Made by a program: the position numbers and the translations under genes
Assembly (NCBI RefSeq): GCF_000003195.3
Contig: NC_012871.2
Location: 44,378,554 to 44,442,553 of the forward strand
Origin: Sorghum bicolor
Taxonomy: Eukaryota > Streptophyta > Magnoliopsida > Poales > Poaceae
Length of the DNA stretch: 64,000 nucleotides
Direction: 5' to 3'
The notes under the pieces: model-generated
The model's input: only the letters and a program-made list of their open reading frames with translations
Told to the model about the DNA's origin: nothing
Databases searched by the model: none
Shown: positions 34,327 through 45,540 of the stretch, piece after piece
How positions within the stretch are numbered: position 1 is the first letter of the stretch
How the letters are laid out: every line of letters begins with the position of its first letter

Positions 34327-35139
34327 CTAGGGGTAGAATCGACGTAGCTGTTCGATGTTCCATGCATTGGTGAAGACCGCCCCCTTTTCGTCTGCTAACT
34401 TGTATGATCCTGGCTTCAAGACCTCGGCCACCACGTACGGGCCTTCCCAAGGCGGAGTCAACTTGTGGCGTCCTTGATTGCTTTGCCGTCGTCGTAGGAC
34501 AAGGTCGCCCACGTTTAAGTCCCTCCTGCGCACGTGCTTGTCGTGGTAGCGTCGAAGCTTCTGCTGGTATCTAGCAGAGTTGATGAGGGCCATGTCTCGA
34601 GCTTCTTCGAGTTGGTCGACCGCGTTTTCTTGAGATTCTTTATTTGATTGCTCGTTGTACGCTTTGAGTCGAGGGGACCCGTACTCGAGGTCTGTGGGGA
34701 GGACAGCCTCAGAGCCGTAGACCATGAAGAATGGGGTGTATTTTGTGGCCCTGCTCAGCGTCGTCCTTAGGCTCCATAGGACCGAGGAAAGCTCCTCGAC
34801 CCACTTCTTGCCGAATTTCTTCAAGCGATTGTAGATCCTATGTTTGAGCCCCTGCAAAATCATGCTGTTGGCACGCTCGACCTGGCCATTAGTTCGAGGA
34901 TGGGTCACTGCGGACCAGTTCACACGGATGTGATGCTGATCGTAGAAGTCTAAGAATTTTTTGCCCGTGAACTGAGTGCCGTTGTCGGTGATGATGACGT
35001 TGGGGATCCCGAATCGGTGGATGATGTCGGTGAAGAAAAGGACGGCTTGTTCGGAGTGGATGTTGGTGATGGGTCGAGCCTTGATCCACTTGGAGAACTT
35101 GTCGATAGCCACAAGCAAGTGGGTGTACCCTCCTTTTGC
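34327..35139 (-). pseudogene. int: Element B integrase, catalytic core and C-terminal part
   Basis: This part of integrase inserts the cDNA into the chromosome. Visible are LVAIDKFSKWIKA, the second catalytic Asp in IITDNGTQFTGKKF, and the Glu in HPRTNGQVERANSMI. A C-terminal domain follows (DLNVGDLVLRRRQSN, LTPPWEGPYVVAEV, GSYKLADEKG, NAWNIEQLRRFYP) and then a stop at 34327-34329. The frame is open over 263 codons. The first catalytic Asp (GLDLVGP) is on the other side of element 2, near 43135, so the gene is split between 35139 and 43132. No chromodomain follows, consistent with a Tat rather than a chromovirus element. Confidence 0.92.
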
Positions 35140-35144
35140 CTTTT
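35140..35144. repeat. Target-site duplication CTTTT of element 2
   Basis: CTTTT at 35140-35144 is repeated at 43127-43131. Joining the flanks restores the integrase reading between its zinc-finger and core parts. Confidence 0.92.
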
Positions 35145-36378
35145 TGTTGACGGTTCTTAAGTATCAATTTTAATTATCAAATAAACAAGAGAAAGGACCA
35201 ATATGCAACCATCACCTAGAATTAGGGTTTGATCTGACAGAATTCCACGAGTTTTGTTGTTTATCTGTTTCTGCATGGGGTTATCAGGAAATAAGGAAGA
35301 AAGGCCCACATGTCGGGATTACATAGAGATATCAACGCACCGCGTAATTTTACATCATCTAGAAGACTCCAGAAGCCACGAGACCGAAGCGGAGGCGAAG
35401 CTGGGCCAGGCCCAGGGCGCCCGCCCTGGTAGCCTGGGCGCCCGCCCCCCTGCTGGAGTCAATTCAGGACTCCTTCGCTCGGGATATTCCACCGACCTAT
35501 TGGATCAAGAAAAACATAGTATCACCTCGGCTATCGACCCAAAAACGCATAGAAGGGGAGGACTATATAAGCGAGGCTCCCCTGGCCCCTGGAAGACATG
35601 AAGAAATTATCATAGAGACTGAGGGGTGCCCTCGAAGGAAAACCTCTTCTCTAATTAATATTTCTTTTTAGGCTTAGCAATCAATGTAAGGTAGAAATAG
35701 ATCTTCTAGTTTCTACTAGATTGAGAGAGATAGAATGGAGGTGTAGAGTGGAGGAAGCCCGGCCTGTCGGTGTCTACACCAAGCTTGTACCTGCGGGATC
35801 AAGTTCTCCTAACCCGAAGCTTGCTCCTAGGATTCTTCAGTAATTCGACTTCTAAATTCTAGTAAGTTCTTGTTTTATTGTTCTTATGGTTTATGAGTTT
35901 ACTTTAATCTCTTCGCGTAGAGTTTAGAGTAATCATTGCTGGCGTAAACGTGGTGTTTAGGCTGGGGTACTCATAGATATTCCCTGACTAGCTGGACCGC
36001 GGTAGTAGTGAGGAACGTGACATTTCCGAGCTACCTTTGTAGATCACATCTCGTTAGCAGGAAGGATAGGGTTTATAGGTGCGGGTTGAACATCCTTTGT
36101 GGTGTCTAGATTCCGTTAGCCTCCCCATTAGAACAGTAGATCATCCTTACCAAGGTTAGAAGGAGACTACGGTTGCAGTCTTCTCTATTTATCACTCACA
36201 TCGAAAGACATTCTTTGTGCCTAAATGGATAGTAGCAATAGATTTGGTTAGTCAGATGCACCCTTTCTCCCAGTGGTAAAAATATAAATACGATACTCTG
36301 GAAACCTCCCGGGTGAAATGCTCACCGATATCCGTGCGCTTGCGGATCATTTCCTTATTTCGTTACCAAATATCAACA
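35145..36378 (+). repeat. Element 2 5' LTR
   Basis: It runs TGTTGACGG ... ATATCAACA. Two perfect GGGCGCCCGCCC 12-mers at 35415-35426 and 35436-35447 precede TATATAA at 35564-35570. Confidence 0.95.
35564..35570 (+). promoter_or_regulatory. TATA box of element 2 5' LTR
   Basis: TATATAA within GGACTATATAAGCGAGG. The same context is in the 3' LTR near 42312 and in the solo LTR near 23383. Confidence 0.6.
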
Positions 36379-36386
36379 AGCATTTC

Positions 36387-36404
36387 TGGCGCCGTTGCCG
36401 GGGA
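36387..36404 (+). other. Primer-binding site, tRNA-Asp (element 2)
   Basis: TGGCGCCGTTGCCGGGGA is a full complement of the plant tRNA-Asp(GUC) 3' end with CCA, the primer known for Athila-group elements. Confidence 0.9.
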
Positions 36405-36497
36405 GAAAGACGGTTTGTTGAGATAACTTTGAGTCTTGCTATTATCTTGTATTATACTTTTATACTTTTATTCTTTTATCTTTTTATTTTTATCTTT

Positions 36498-37241
36498 ATG
36501 GATAACTCAAATTCCATACCTATTATTAAATTCTTTGCACCTTCAGAGACCAGCCATAGACCATGGGAGTCAACACGTCCTGCCCCTAATTATGATCCGT
36601 GTCTGGAGTTGATTGCAATAGGCCAAAACCAAACCTTTTCTATAGCCGAGGTCCTATCTTTTAATCAAAAAGATAATGCACTTTTAGCTACACCTAGGGA
36701 ATCTTTTAATCTTTCTATAAATTCTAGTTTAGACCTAGCCCTACAAGACCATGTTTTTCCTAGATATTTTCACATTGGTCTTAATCATATAATCCTTGGT
36801 AGAGTCTTTCTTTCATTATCAGTTAGTAACGGAAGGTATGTCTTCATTCGTGGACATCCTTCTTGTACTAGTCTTCATAGAAAAATCATAGAGATAGAGA
36901 AGGAATCATCTCCCATACAAGGAGAGGAAGTTTCAATAGCCGATTTCCAAACTTTCCAATCCCATGATTCGGCTATCCAACCCATCCATGAGCCTAATAA
37001 TCTCTACTATGCTCTTTCTCTTGAACCTCCCGATAATCCTATGAATCTCTCTAGACATCCCATGCATAAGGAGGATCGAGAAGAGCAACATCAATGGCTA
37101 GAGGGCATTAAAAATTCATGTGCTATCACCACATTTGAGATCTCCAACCCTCTCTTCTTTTCTATTTATAAAAACTTTAAAAGAGCGGTTGTCGATGCAT
37201 ATGTTTATAATAAATATTGCAGATCTCGTCGAGTTAATTGA
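36498..37241 (+). CDS. Orphan ORF of element 2, unknown function
   Basis: An open frame of 247 codons starts at ATG 36498 (MDNSNSIPIIKFFAPSE), 94 bases after the PBS, where gag would normally begin. An in-frame ATG at 36318 lies inside the LTR and is a less likely start. I recognise no gag, protease or other known domain. Notable stretches are PNYDPCLELIAIGQNQTFS, VFPRYFHIGLNHIILGRVF, LYYALSLEPPDNPMNLSRHP and a Lys/Arg-rich end (NKYCRSRRVN). There are no Zn-knuckle cysteines and no signal peptide. It is still open although the gag-protease remnant downstream is decayed. It may be a highly diverged gag or a captured sequence; I cannot tell. Confidence 0.55.
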   Translation: MDNSNSIPIIKFFAPSETSHRPWESTRPAPNYDPCLELIAIGQNQTFSIAEVLSFNQKDNALLATPRESFNLSINSSLDLALQDHVFPRYFHIGLNHIILGRVFLSLSVSNGRYVFIRGHPSCTSLHRKIIEIEKESSPIQGEEVSIADFQTFQSHDSAIQPIHEPNNLYYALSLEPPDNPMNLSRHPMHKEDREEQHQWLEGIKNSCAITTFEISNPLFFSIYKNFKRAVVDAYVYNKYCRSRRVN

Positions 37242-38529
37242 TGGTTTCCCAAGGACAAGCTTAGTGTCCTAAAACAAGCACTTATCAGATTGTAACATGA
37301 ACTTCTAATTACTTGCAACATTACCTTGTGTATTGAGCATATAAAGATAATTGTAGAAATATTCCTTCGGGTATTCTTGTCACTAACCTTTCTAGGATTG
37401 GAGCAAGAAGACCGGATGAATGACAAGCGCAAGGTATGCCCAACCAATCAACATTGAATTAAATTCATCCAATCTTGAATTTTGCAAAATTCAAGCTTAG
37501 GGGAGTACTTCACATAAAAACATCCTTTGCCATGTTGCTATGTTGGTTGTCCTTACCTTTGAGACATGCTCAATTTGTTAAATACTAATCACACTACTTC
37601 ATCTCCACTTAAGTAGATCTCTATAAATGCCATCACGCTACCTTTGTTTATCCTAGTAAGTGTTAGTTTGGAAGTACTGCACATACTTCTATTGGCTTTT
37701 AAATTAAGCATGGTGCTTAGGTTAAACAACCTTCCTTAATCTGATTAGACATGGAGTCTAGTTCGGTTATCGAACTAAAAATTGCTTGTATAGACATTGG
37801 TATATTTTGTGGGACTAACCCCTGCAGGAAAACTTTCAATATCAACTTGGGAAGTCCTGAGATAAACTCACATTGGAGATGAAGAAAGTGACACATGAAG
37901 TTTAACAATTTGCACAAGAAAGATGTAGCTCATAAGAGATGATCCATGGAGGGAGCCACAAACACGATGCACAACCGCTAGAAAGGAAAGCTTCTACAAG
38001 GTGATACTGTACGATCACTCTTCAAAGGTAACATCTTAAGGTACTTGACTATCCTTTTTATAAGTTTCTCCTTGGTTCTGGCGTTCACATAAATAAAGAG
38101 ACAAACATGTATGATTTATAACTCTAAATTAACCAACCTAACTGATTCAACATGTTTAGTCCCTTAATCTTTGTTCTTAGTACTACCTTCGTAATCCCAC
38201 GCTCCTAAACATATAAGCTAATATGTTGCACATTCAATCTTTGGAAGATAAAAAAAAATAGATAGATTATCCTTCCATTAGGTTGAGCCATCTGATCTAA
38301 CAAATGTTTTAAATGCTACACTCATGATCCATCAACTTTGTCTTGCTCACTATGCTTAAGGTTAGAAAAGAACAAATACACTTTTGGTTCTGTTGGTGTT
38401 TTCCACCAACAGAGCCCATGCACTTGATCTCTGCCTTGTCTCTATGAGCAGGACACATTTTGAGAAACATGAAGGCGTTTTACAACTCCCAGATTCCATT
38501 AAGTGAAGAAACGGGATCTACGAGCACAA
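37242..38529 (+). other. Element 2 non-coding internal stretch
   Basis: AT-rich with no supported gene. Possibly the degenerated remainder of gag; no gag motif can be read. Confidence 0.55.
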
Positions 38530-39502
38530 ACACAATGGAGATCAGACACTTAGTTTCCCAAAGGAAATATTAAAGAACCTCTGTGTCCAAGTTGGTACCT
38601 TGTACGCTCCAGCAAACTTCGTGGTGGTAGAGACTGGTACTGAGGAGAGGGCACCCATCATCTTACGGAGGCCATTCCTAAACACCAGAGCTGTCATCTA
38701 CGCTAATGATGCCAAGATCAGTCTCTACATCAAGGGGAAGAAGGAGACTTTTCTTCAAGAACAAGACTACATAAACTTCAGAGCAATCCCGACATGAACC
38801 AAGGAAGAGGACCAACAGGAGGAACAGGAACAAGCAAATGTGGACCGAGTCAGCTAAGATGGTCACTGCAGCTCAAGGAGGTCAAGATCGTCGACTCAAG
38901 TCACCTTTCTTGATCAAGAAGGACGACCCTGGTGTTCCAATCATCGAGTGCACAACCAATAGATACTCTTTTTAGAAAACACTCTACGACACCGGATCTA
39001 ACGTCAACATAATGGCCGCAGTCACTTATCAGCTCCTGCATGGAACCATGCCCCTACAACCAATATATATTTAGCTCCAGATGATTTTCAGAACATTGAT
39101 ATGGGAGAAGACGAGTACGATCCACCCATCATCTTACGAAGACCATTCGTCAACACTATCCAAGTTATCATCTACATTGGAACCGGAGAAGTCCACGTGT
39201 ATTTCCCCTCTGATAAGGTACGCCATTACTTTAATGATTCTAACTATATAGTTGAAGATTCTAAGCAGGTCAAGACAAGAAGAAGACGACGCAACCGCAA
39301 CCAGAGGAGGCAAATCATCAGGGACGGATGGGCAGACTACGAAGGAAAAGTTGTAAGGTCAGAAGACGTTGAGTTTAAACAGAATTATCCAGAGGAGACC
39401 GAAGCACCAAGTCAGGTGTGGAAAATGAAGATAACTATACATGAAGAGGAGGCGCTGCCGGAAGTACCGACTACACCACCCAACGAACCTCACGATAATT
39501 GA
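38530..39502 (+). pseudogene. Element 2 gag-protease remnant
   Basis: Homologous in order to 12000-13047 of element 1. It includes YAPANFVVVETGTEERAPII and RRPFLNT, then the second protease module with YDTGSNVNIMAAVTYQLL read across the frame near 38985 (CTCTACGACACCGGATCTAAC). Next come MGEDEYDPPIILRRPFVNT and the basic then acidic tail to TGA near 39500. Frame changes near 38690 and 39075 and a stop near 38975 break it. The G of GRPF is R in both modules. At 38595 the codon matching element 1's in-frame TGA is CAA. Both protease-like modules are present, so the duplication predates the split of the two elements. Confidence 0.75.
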
Positions 39503-41876
39503 GAAGGTGGAGAATCCCGTTCGGAGGACTTAAAAAGACCGAACGCCTTGCCAAGAGGTAAACTTGGTAGTTATCCTTTCCCTTTCAATTATTTCAAGTA
39601 GTTCACTTAGTTAATTAAGTTCTAAACAGAAAGTAAAAATGTGAAAAACAGTAAGCCCCATGTGAGGATACGAGTGACATAAAACCCATAATTACATTCA
39701 CTGTGGTGGCATAAAAATAAAACAAAAATATTTTTCTGCTTTATAAAATAAAAATATAAAAATAGGGAGTAATAATTATTAAGGAGTCTCAACATGATAA
39801 AGGCTAGATATTTATGCTCACACTTAATCAGTTCCACAAGCTTTGTTGTCTATTTGAGCTCCACAGAATCTAAGAATCAAGAAGACTGGCAGACGGAGGA
39901 TATTCTAATCGCTGTCACAATGCTGGTGACTTTCAAATACACCTCTGCCACCTGCTAGCTACATCAAGAGAAATTACGTCAAAATTCAGCTTGGGGGAGA
40001 GCACCCCCATTTATCTCGATAAGTATTTCTATCTATCTATCTTTATACTTATATTATATTAGAATATAAATATACATAACTATGAAAAACCAAATAAAGA
40101 TTTTATGCTTATATATATATGTCTTTTGCTTAGTGTGTTTAATAAATAAATAAAGTGGCTATGCTAATCTGTATCTAAATAAAACTCAAGCATGGAAATG
40201 ATGAATAGTTGCTCTGCCTAATTTGCAGATTTTAAGTTCTCTCTCAAGTTTAGACATAACTGTTATAATTTAAAGCTTGCTCTAGACCTAAACTTGAGGG
40301 ATGAAAACTTGATCTGAAATCTAAGTTGTTAACGGATACGATATGGGAAGGTTGAGCTGCTGTTTATCTGTTTCTAGAGATGCTAGAATTCTGGAGAATT
40401 TTATCTTTGGAAATCTTTAAAATGTTGCATGATGAGTTCCTGTATGATGAGAGTTTAAATTCCTACCACAGCCATATATACATGCTTGCTAGACTTCGAG
40501 CCACACAATTACTTTTTACTGCTTATGAGCATTGAGTGTGGTCAAGCTGTGTAGACCCTTAGGAGCTTGTCATGTGGTTAAATCAAGATTCACTTGCACG
40601 TTCACTCACACATGCTACTTCTACTCCGGAAGTACCATCCACATATATCCATACATTTCCATCTTCAGAATCACCCAAAAATATTCTACTCCTAATCCGG
40701 GAGAGAATAGCCAAAAATAATTTTGTTCTTCCTTGTGTAATAAATGCCTCAAGATCAATAAAGAGTATTATTATTATGTCTTGTGTGTCTCTACTTTATT
40801 TTTGTGCAAGAAAGCAGAAAACAAGTATGGGGGAGATCCCTCGACATGCTAAACACACTCCGACTACACCACTCCACGATTCAGGTACACACTCTGCACA
40901 CTTTACTCTACACATATATATATTTTAGATTATGCAGAATATTGTTCCCGACATGATAAAATAAAAAGATTAAAATATTTCTAATCATGATTAATCTCAA
41001 TCTGTGATATTTCCTGAAAACTTGCAATTAGTATAAAATCATTTTTTAAAACCCTGTGTTACTTAAGTCAAGATGGAATATGTGATGGTAGAGTATGAGT
41101 TTCTTATTCTTGATATCATTGTTGCTTGGAGAATTTATTTCAAAATGTTCAAATTCCTAGCTACCATCCTCAGTGTTTTATATGCCTGATAAAACTGAAA
41201 TATTAAATATGATTATAAAAGCTATCTGCTCTGTATTGAGTTTGTTCAAAATGAGTTAGACCCTTGTTGAGAGATTTATCATGCTCCTAAGATCAAGACA
41301 TTATTTCAGTAAGATTCACTCTTCCGAAGTATTATTGCATTAGAGGCATGGGCTATGCAAAAATAGAAGATATTTCGAGGAAATAAAAAGGAGCAAGTGC
41401 TCGACAACCTCGCAGAAAAAATGGACAAGTGTCCGGAAGTAGAATTAGGGGTACCTCGGTATCCACTTAAAAAAAATAAAAAAAAATGACAGCCCATGGT
41501 CCCTCTAATAAGCAATATGCCAGCAAGAGTTGACAAAGTTTTTAATTTCCAAAGTCTTTGATCAAGCAATAAATGCAAAGTAAGAATGCTTAAGAATTTT
41601 TGCAAATTAAAACAACCTCAGTGAGATATATATAAAAGATAATGAGTGATCTGAGAGAACCTATGAGGATAAAAAGGTATGCTAACTTTCTTTTAAAAAT
41701 ATACAAAAACTCCAAGTGGCAGGATTGAGAAGAAAGGATCTTTACTCTTAACCATATACATCCCTGACTATGGTACACAGTGGATTTTTAACACCCTGCA
41801 AATATAAAGAATGTTTTAAATGTTTACCCCAGATATTTTTCTTAACCATCCTTTTCTCGAGGACGAGTAAAATCCT
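39503..41876 (+). other. Element 2 3' internal non-coding region
   Basis: The first 1.2 kb is collinear with 13048-14290 of element 1. Further homology lies at about 41370-41460. No gene is supported. Confidence 0.6.
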
Positions 41877-41891
41877 AAGTATGGGGGTATT
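41877..41891 (+). other. Polypurine tract of element 2
   Basis: AAGTATGGGGGTATT directly precedes the 3' LTR. Confidence 0.75.
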
Positions 41892-43126
41892 TGTTGACGG
41901 TTCTTAAGTATCAATTTTAATTATCAAATAAACAAGAGAAAGGACCAATATGCAACCATCACCTAGAATTAGGGTTTGATCTGACAGAATTCCACGAGTT
42001 TTGTTGTTTATCTGTTTCTGCAGGGGGTTATCAGGAAATAAGGAAGAAAGGCCCACATGTCGGGATTACATAGAGATATCAAAGCACCGCATAATTTTAC
42101 ATCATCTAGAAGACTCCAGAAGCCACGAGACCGAAGCAGAGGCGAAGCTGGGCCAGGCCCAGGGCGCCCGCCCTGGTAGCCTGGGCGCCCGCCCCCCTGC
42201 TGGAGTCAATTCAGGACTCCTTCGCTCGGGATATTCCACCGACTTATTGGATCAAGAAAAACATAGTACCACCTCGGCTATCGACCCAAAAACGCATAGA
42301 AGGGGAGGACTATATAAGCGAGGCTCCCCTGGCCCCTGGAAGACATGAAGAAATTATCATAGAGACTGAGGGGTGCCCTCGAAGGAAAACCTCTTCTCTA
42401 ATTAATATTTCTTTTTAGGCTTAGCAATCAATGTAAGGTAGAAATAGATCTTCTAGTTTCTACTAGATTGAGAGAGATAGAGTGGAGGTGTAGAGTGGAG
42501 GAAGCCCGGCCTGTCGGTGTCTACTCCAAGCTTGTACCTGCGGGATCAAGTTCTCCTAACCCGAAGCTTGCTCCAAGGATTCTTCAGTAATTTGACTTCT
42601 AAATTCTAGTAAGTTCTTGTTTTATTGTTCTTATGGTTTATGAGTTTACTTTAATCTCTTCGCGTAGAGTTTAGAGTAATCATTGCTGGCGTAAACGTGG
42701 TGTTTAGGCTGGGGTACTCATAGATATTCCCTGACTAGCTGGACCGCGGTAGTAGTGAGGAACGTGACATTTTCGAGCTACCTTTGTAGATCACATCTCG
42801 TTAGCAGGAAGGATAGGGTTTATAGGTGCGGGTTGAACATCCTTTGTGGTGTCTAGATTCCGTTAGCCTCCCCATTAGAACGGTAGATCATCCTTACCAG
42901 GGTTAGAAGGAGACTACGGTTGCAGTCTTCTCTATTTATCACTCACATCGAAAGACATTCTTTGTGCCTAAAGGGATAGTAGCAATAGATTTGGTTAGTC
43001 AGATGCACCCTTTCTCCCAGTGGTAAAAATATAAATACGATACTCTGGAAAACCTCCCGGGTGAAATGCTCACCGATATCCGTGCGCTTGCGGATCATTT
43101 CCTTATTGCGTTACCAAATATCAACA
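41892..43126 (+). repeat. Element 2 3' LTR
   Basis: 1235 bp, near-identical to 35145-36378 and followed by the CTTTT duplication. Confidence 0.95.
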
Positions 43127-43131
43127 CTTTT

Positions 43132-43923
43132 GTTGAGGCCCTACTAAGTCGAGCCCCCATACTGCAAATGGCCATGTGATGGGGATCATCTGAAGAGCGT
43201 GGGCAGGCAAATGCCTCTGTTTGGCGTAGAACTGACACCCGTGGCATGAGCGTACGAGCTCGATGGCATCGGCTACGGCCGTTGGCCAGTAGAAGCCTTG
43301 TCGGAAGGCGCTCCCTATGAGGGTCCGTGGAGCAGCATGGTGGCCATAAGCCCCCGAGTGTAGGTCCTCGAGGAGTTTCCGGCCTTCTTCCACGGTGATG
43401 CAACGCTGCAAGACCCCCGTCGGGCTTCGTCGATATAGCTCGTTGTCCTCGCCATAGATCACATACGACTTGGCCCGTCGAGCGATACGGCGGGCCTCAG
43501 ATCGATCTTCTGGCAGCTCGCCGCGGATTAGGCAGTCGAGGAACGGCGTGCGGCAGTCGAACGGTCGATCGGGCCGTTGCTCCGCCTCCATTACCTCGGC
43601 TGCCATCAGTAGTACGTCGACGGTGTCGGCTTGCTGGGCAGGAGTGGCGTCGACGCCAGCCCCCGAGCCCAGGTCGACGGATGGCTCGTGAAGATCCCTT
43701 GAGAACGCGTCAGGTGGTATCGTGCCTCGGGTCGACGCGATCTTGGCGAGTTCGTCAGCTGCCTCATTGTAGCGCGGGCAATGTGGACGAGTTCGAGGCC
43801 ATGGAATTTGTCCTCGAGTCGACGGACTTCCTTGCAGTATGCCTCCATTTTCGGGTCGTGGCAGCTTGAGGTCTTCATTACTTAGTCGATGACGAGTTGG
43901 GAGTCGCCTCGGACGTCGAGGCG
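43132..43923 (-). pseudogene. int: Element B integrase N-terminal zinc finger and linker
   Basis: From high to low coordinates it reads the end of the second RNase H domain (FHGLELVHIAR). A one-base frameshift at about 43775 follows, then YNEAADELAKIAS, a linker, and the integrase HHCC finger (LEDLHSGAYGHHAAPRT, FYWP, SCHGCQFYAKQRH). The start of the core (WPFAVWGLDLVGP) holds the first catalytic Asp and breaks off at the element 2 insertion. The core continues at 35139. TGA near 43924 and TAA near 43880 stand where CGA and CAA are expected. Confidence 0.85.
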
Positions 43924-44625
43924 TCAGACTCCTAGCTCGATGGCGATTTTGAGACCGTTGACGAGTGCCTCGTATTCTGCGACGTTGTTGGATGCGACAA
44001 AGTGAATTCTGATGATATACCTCATATGAACGCCCAGGGGCGAGATGAACAGCAAGCCGGCCCCAGCCCCCGTCTTCATGAGAGACCCATCGAAGTACAT
44101 CGTCCACAGCTCCGACTGGATCTGAGTTGGGGGGAGTTGGGAGTCTGTCCATTCCGCGACAAAATCCACCAGGGCCTGCGATTTGATAGCCTTACGGGGC
44201 GCATAAGTGAGAGTCTCACTCATGAGCTCGACCGACCATTTGGCTATTCTTCCTGTGGCCTCCCTATTTTGGATTATCTCGCCCAAGGGGAAGGACGAGA
44301 CCACCGAGATGGGGTGGCCGAGGAAATAGTGTTGCAGCTTGCGTCGGGCGAGGATTACGGCGTATATTAGCTTCTGGATTTGAGGGTCACGCGTCTTGGT
44401 CTCTGAGAGCACCTCGCTGATGAAATAGACCGGTCTCTGGACTGGCAACGCATGCCCCTCTTCCTACCTCTCGACAACCACAGCTGTGCTGATGACCTGA
44501 GATGTTGAGGCGACGTAAAGGAGCAGTGGTTCTGCAGGTTGAGGCGGGACCAGGACCGGTGTTGAAGTCAGCGTTTTCTTCAAGTTTTCGAGGGCTTCCT
44601 CAGCCTTGGGGGTCTAAGAGAAACG
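43924..44625 (-). pseudogene. Element B RNase H and second, RVT_3-like RNase H domain
   Basis: Just after RT come LENLKKTLTSTPVLVPPQ, LLLYVASTSQVISTAVVV, RPVYFISEVLSETKTRDPQI and LQHYFLGHPISVVSSFPLG, the usual Ty3/gypsy RNase H. WTMYFDGSLMKTGAGAGLL with SNNVAEYEALVNGLKIAIEL follows, which is the signature of the additional archaeal-type RNase H known in the Tat lineage. Stops near 44626 and 44614 (TAG, the second probably from TGG) interrupt the entry. Confidence 0.85.
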
Positions 44626-45540
44626 CTAAACCTTCTTCAGAAGTCGATATAATGGTAACGCCTGTTCTCCTAACCTCGAGATGAAACGGCTTAGCGCCGC
44701 TAGGCATCCCGTGACTCTCTGCACACCCTTGATGTCTCGAATCGGGCCCATTCTCGTGATGGCCGAGACTTTCTCGGGGTTGGCCTCGATGCCACGCTGG
44801 GAAACAATGTAACCCAAGAGCATGCCACGAGGCATGCCAAAAACACATTTCTCGGGATTGAGCTTGATCTGGTTGGCGCGTAAGCAGCTGAAAGCGATCT
44901 CGAGATCCTGGATCAGGTCACCTTGCCGCTTTGATTTGACGACGATGTCGTCGACATAGGCCTCGACCGTCGACCCAATGTGTTTGCCAAACACATGGAG
45001 CATGCAACGTTGGTACGTAGCTCCCGCGTTTCGAAGCCCAAACGGCATGGTTACATAACAATACATCCCAAAAGGTGTGATAAAAGACGTCGCGAGCTGG
45101 TCGGACTATTTCATTTTTATTTGGTGGTAACCGGAATATGCATCAAGGAAAGAAAGGATTTCACATCCCGCAGTAGAATCAACAATTTGATCAATACGTG
45201 GTAAAGGAAAAGGAACTTTCGGACATGCTTTATTTAAACTTGTGTAATCGACACACATCCTCATTTTCCCATTCTTTTTCTTAACTAGTACAGGGTTTGC
45301 TAACCAGTCAGGATGATGAACCTCCTTGATGAATCCGGCCGTCAAAAGCTTGTGGATCTCCTCGCCAATGATCTTGCGCTTCTCCTCGTCGAATCGGCGC
45401 AACCGTTGCTTCACTGGCTTGGAACCGACTCGAATTTCCAAGGAGTGCTCGGCGACTTCCCTCGGTATGCCAGGCATGTCCGAGGGACTCCATGCAAACA
45501 TGTCGGCGTTTGCACGGAGAAAGTCGACAAGCACAGCTTC
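44626..45540 (-). pseudogene. pol: Element B reverse transcriptase
   Basis: Copies element RNA to cDNA. Motifs in order: MFAWSPSDMPGIPREVAEH, FIKEVHHPDWLANPVLVKKK, MRMCVDYTSLNKACPK, ILSFLDAYSGYHQI (first catalytic Asp), TMPFGLRNAGATYQRCM, YVDDIVVKS (catalytic YVDD), LNPEKCVFG and GYIVSQRGIEANPEK. A TAG at 45106-45108 follows QIKMK, and a TAG at 45541 separates it from protease in the same frame. One long gag-pol frame is therefore broken by point stops. Confidence 0.92.

Larger units (their letters stand above)
35145..43126 (+). mobile_element. Element 2: non-autonomous gypsy-type retrotransposon, 7982 bp
   Basis: The LTRs are 35145-36378 (1234 bp) and 41892-43126 (1235 bp), and they differ at few positions. 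The PBS matches tRNA-Asp fully. The internal region holds an orphan ORF, a degenerate gag-protease tail related to element 1, and long AT-rich non-coding stretches. There is no RT or integrase. The first several hundred bases of the LTR are shared with element 1, and the distal parts are not. Confidence 0.92.
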
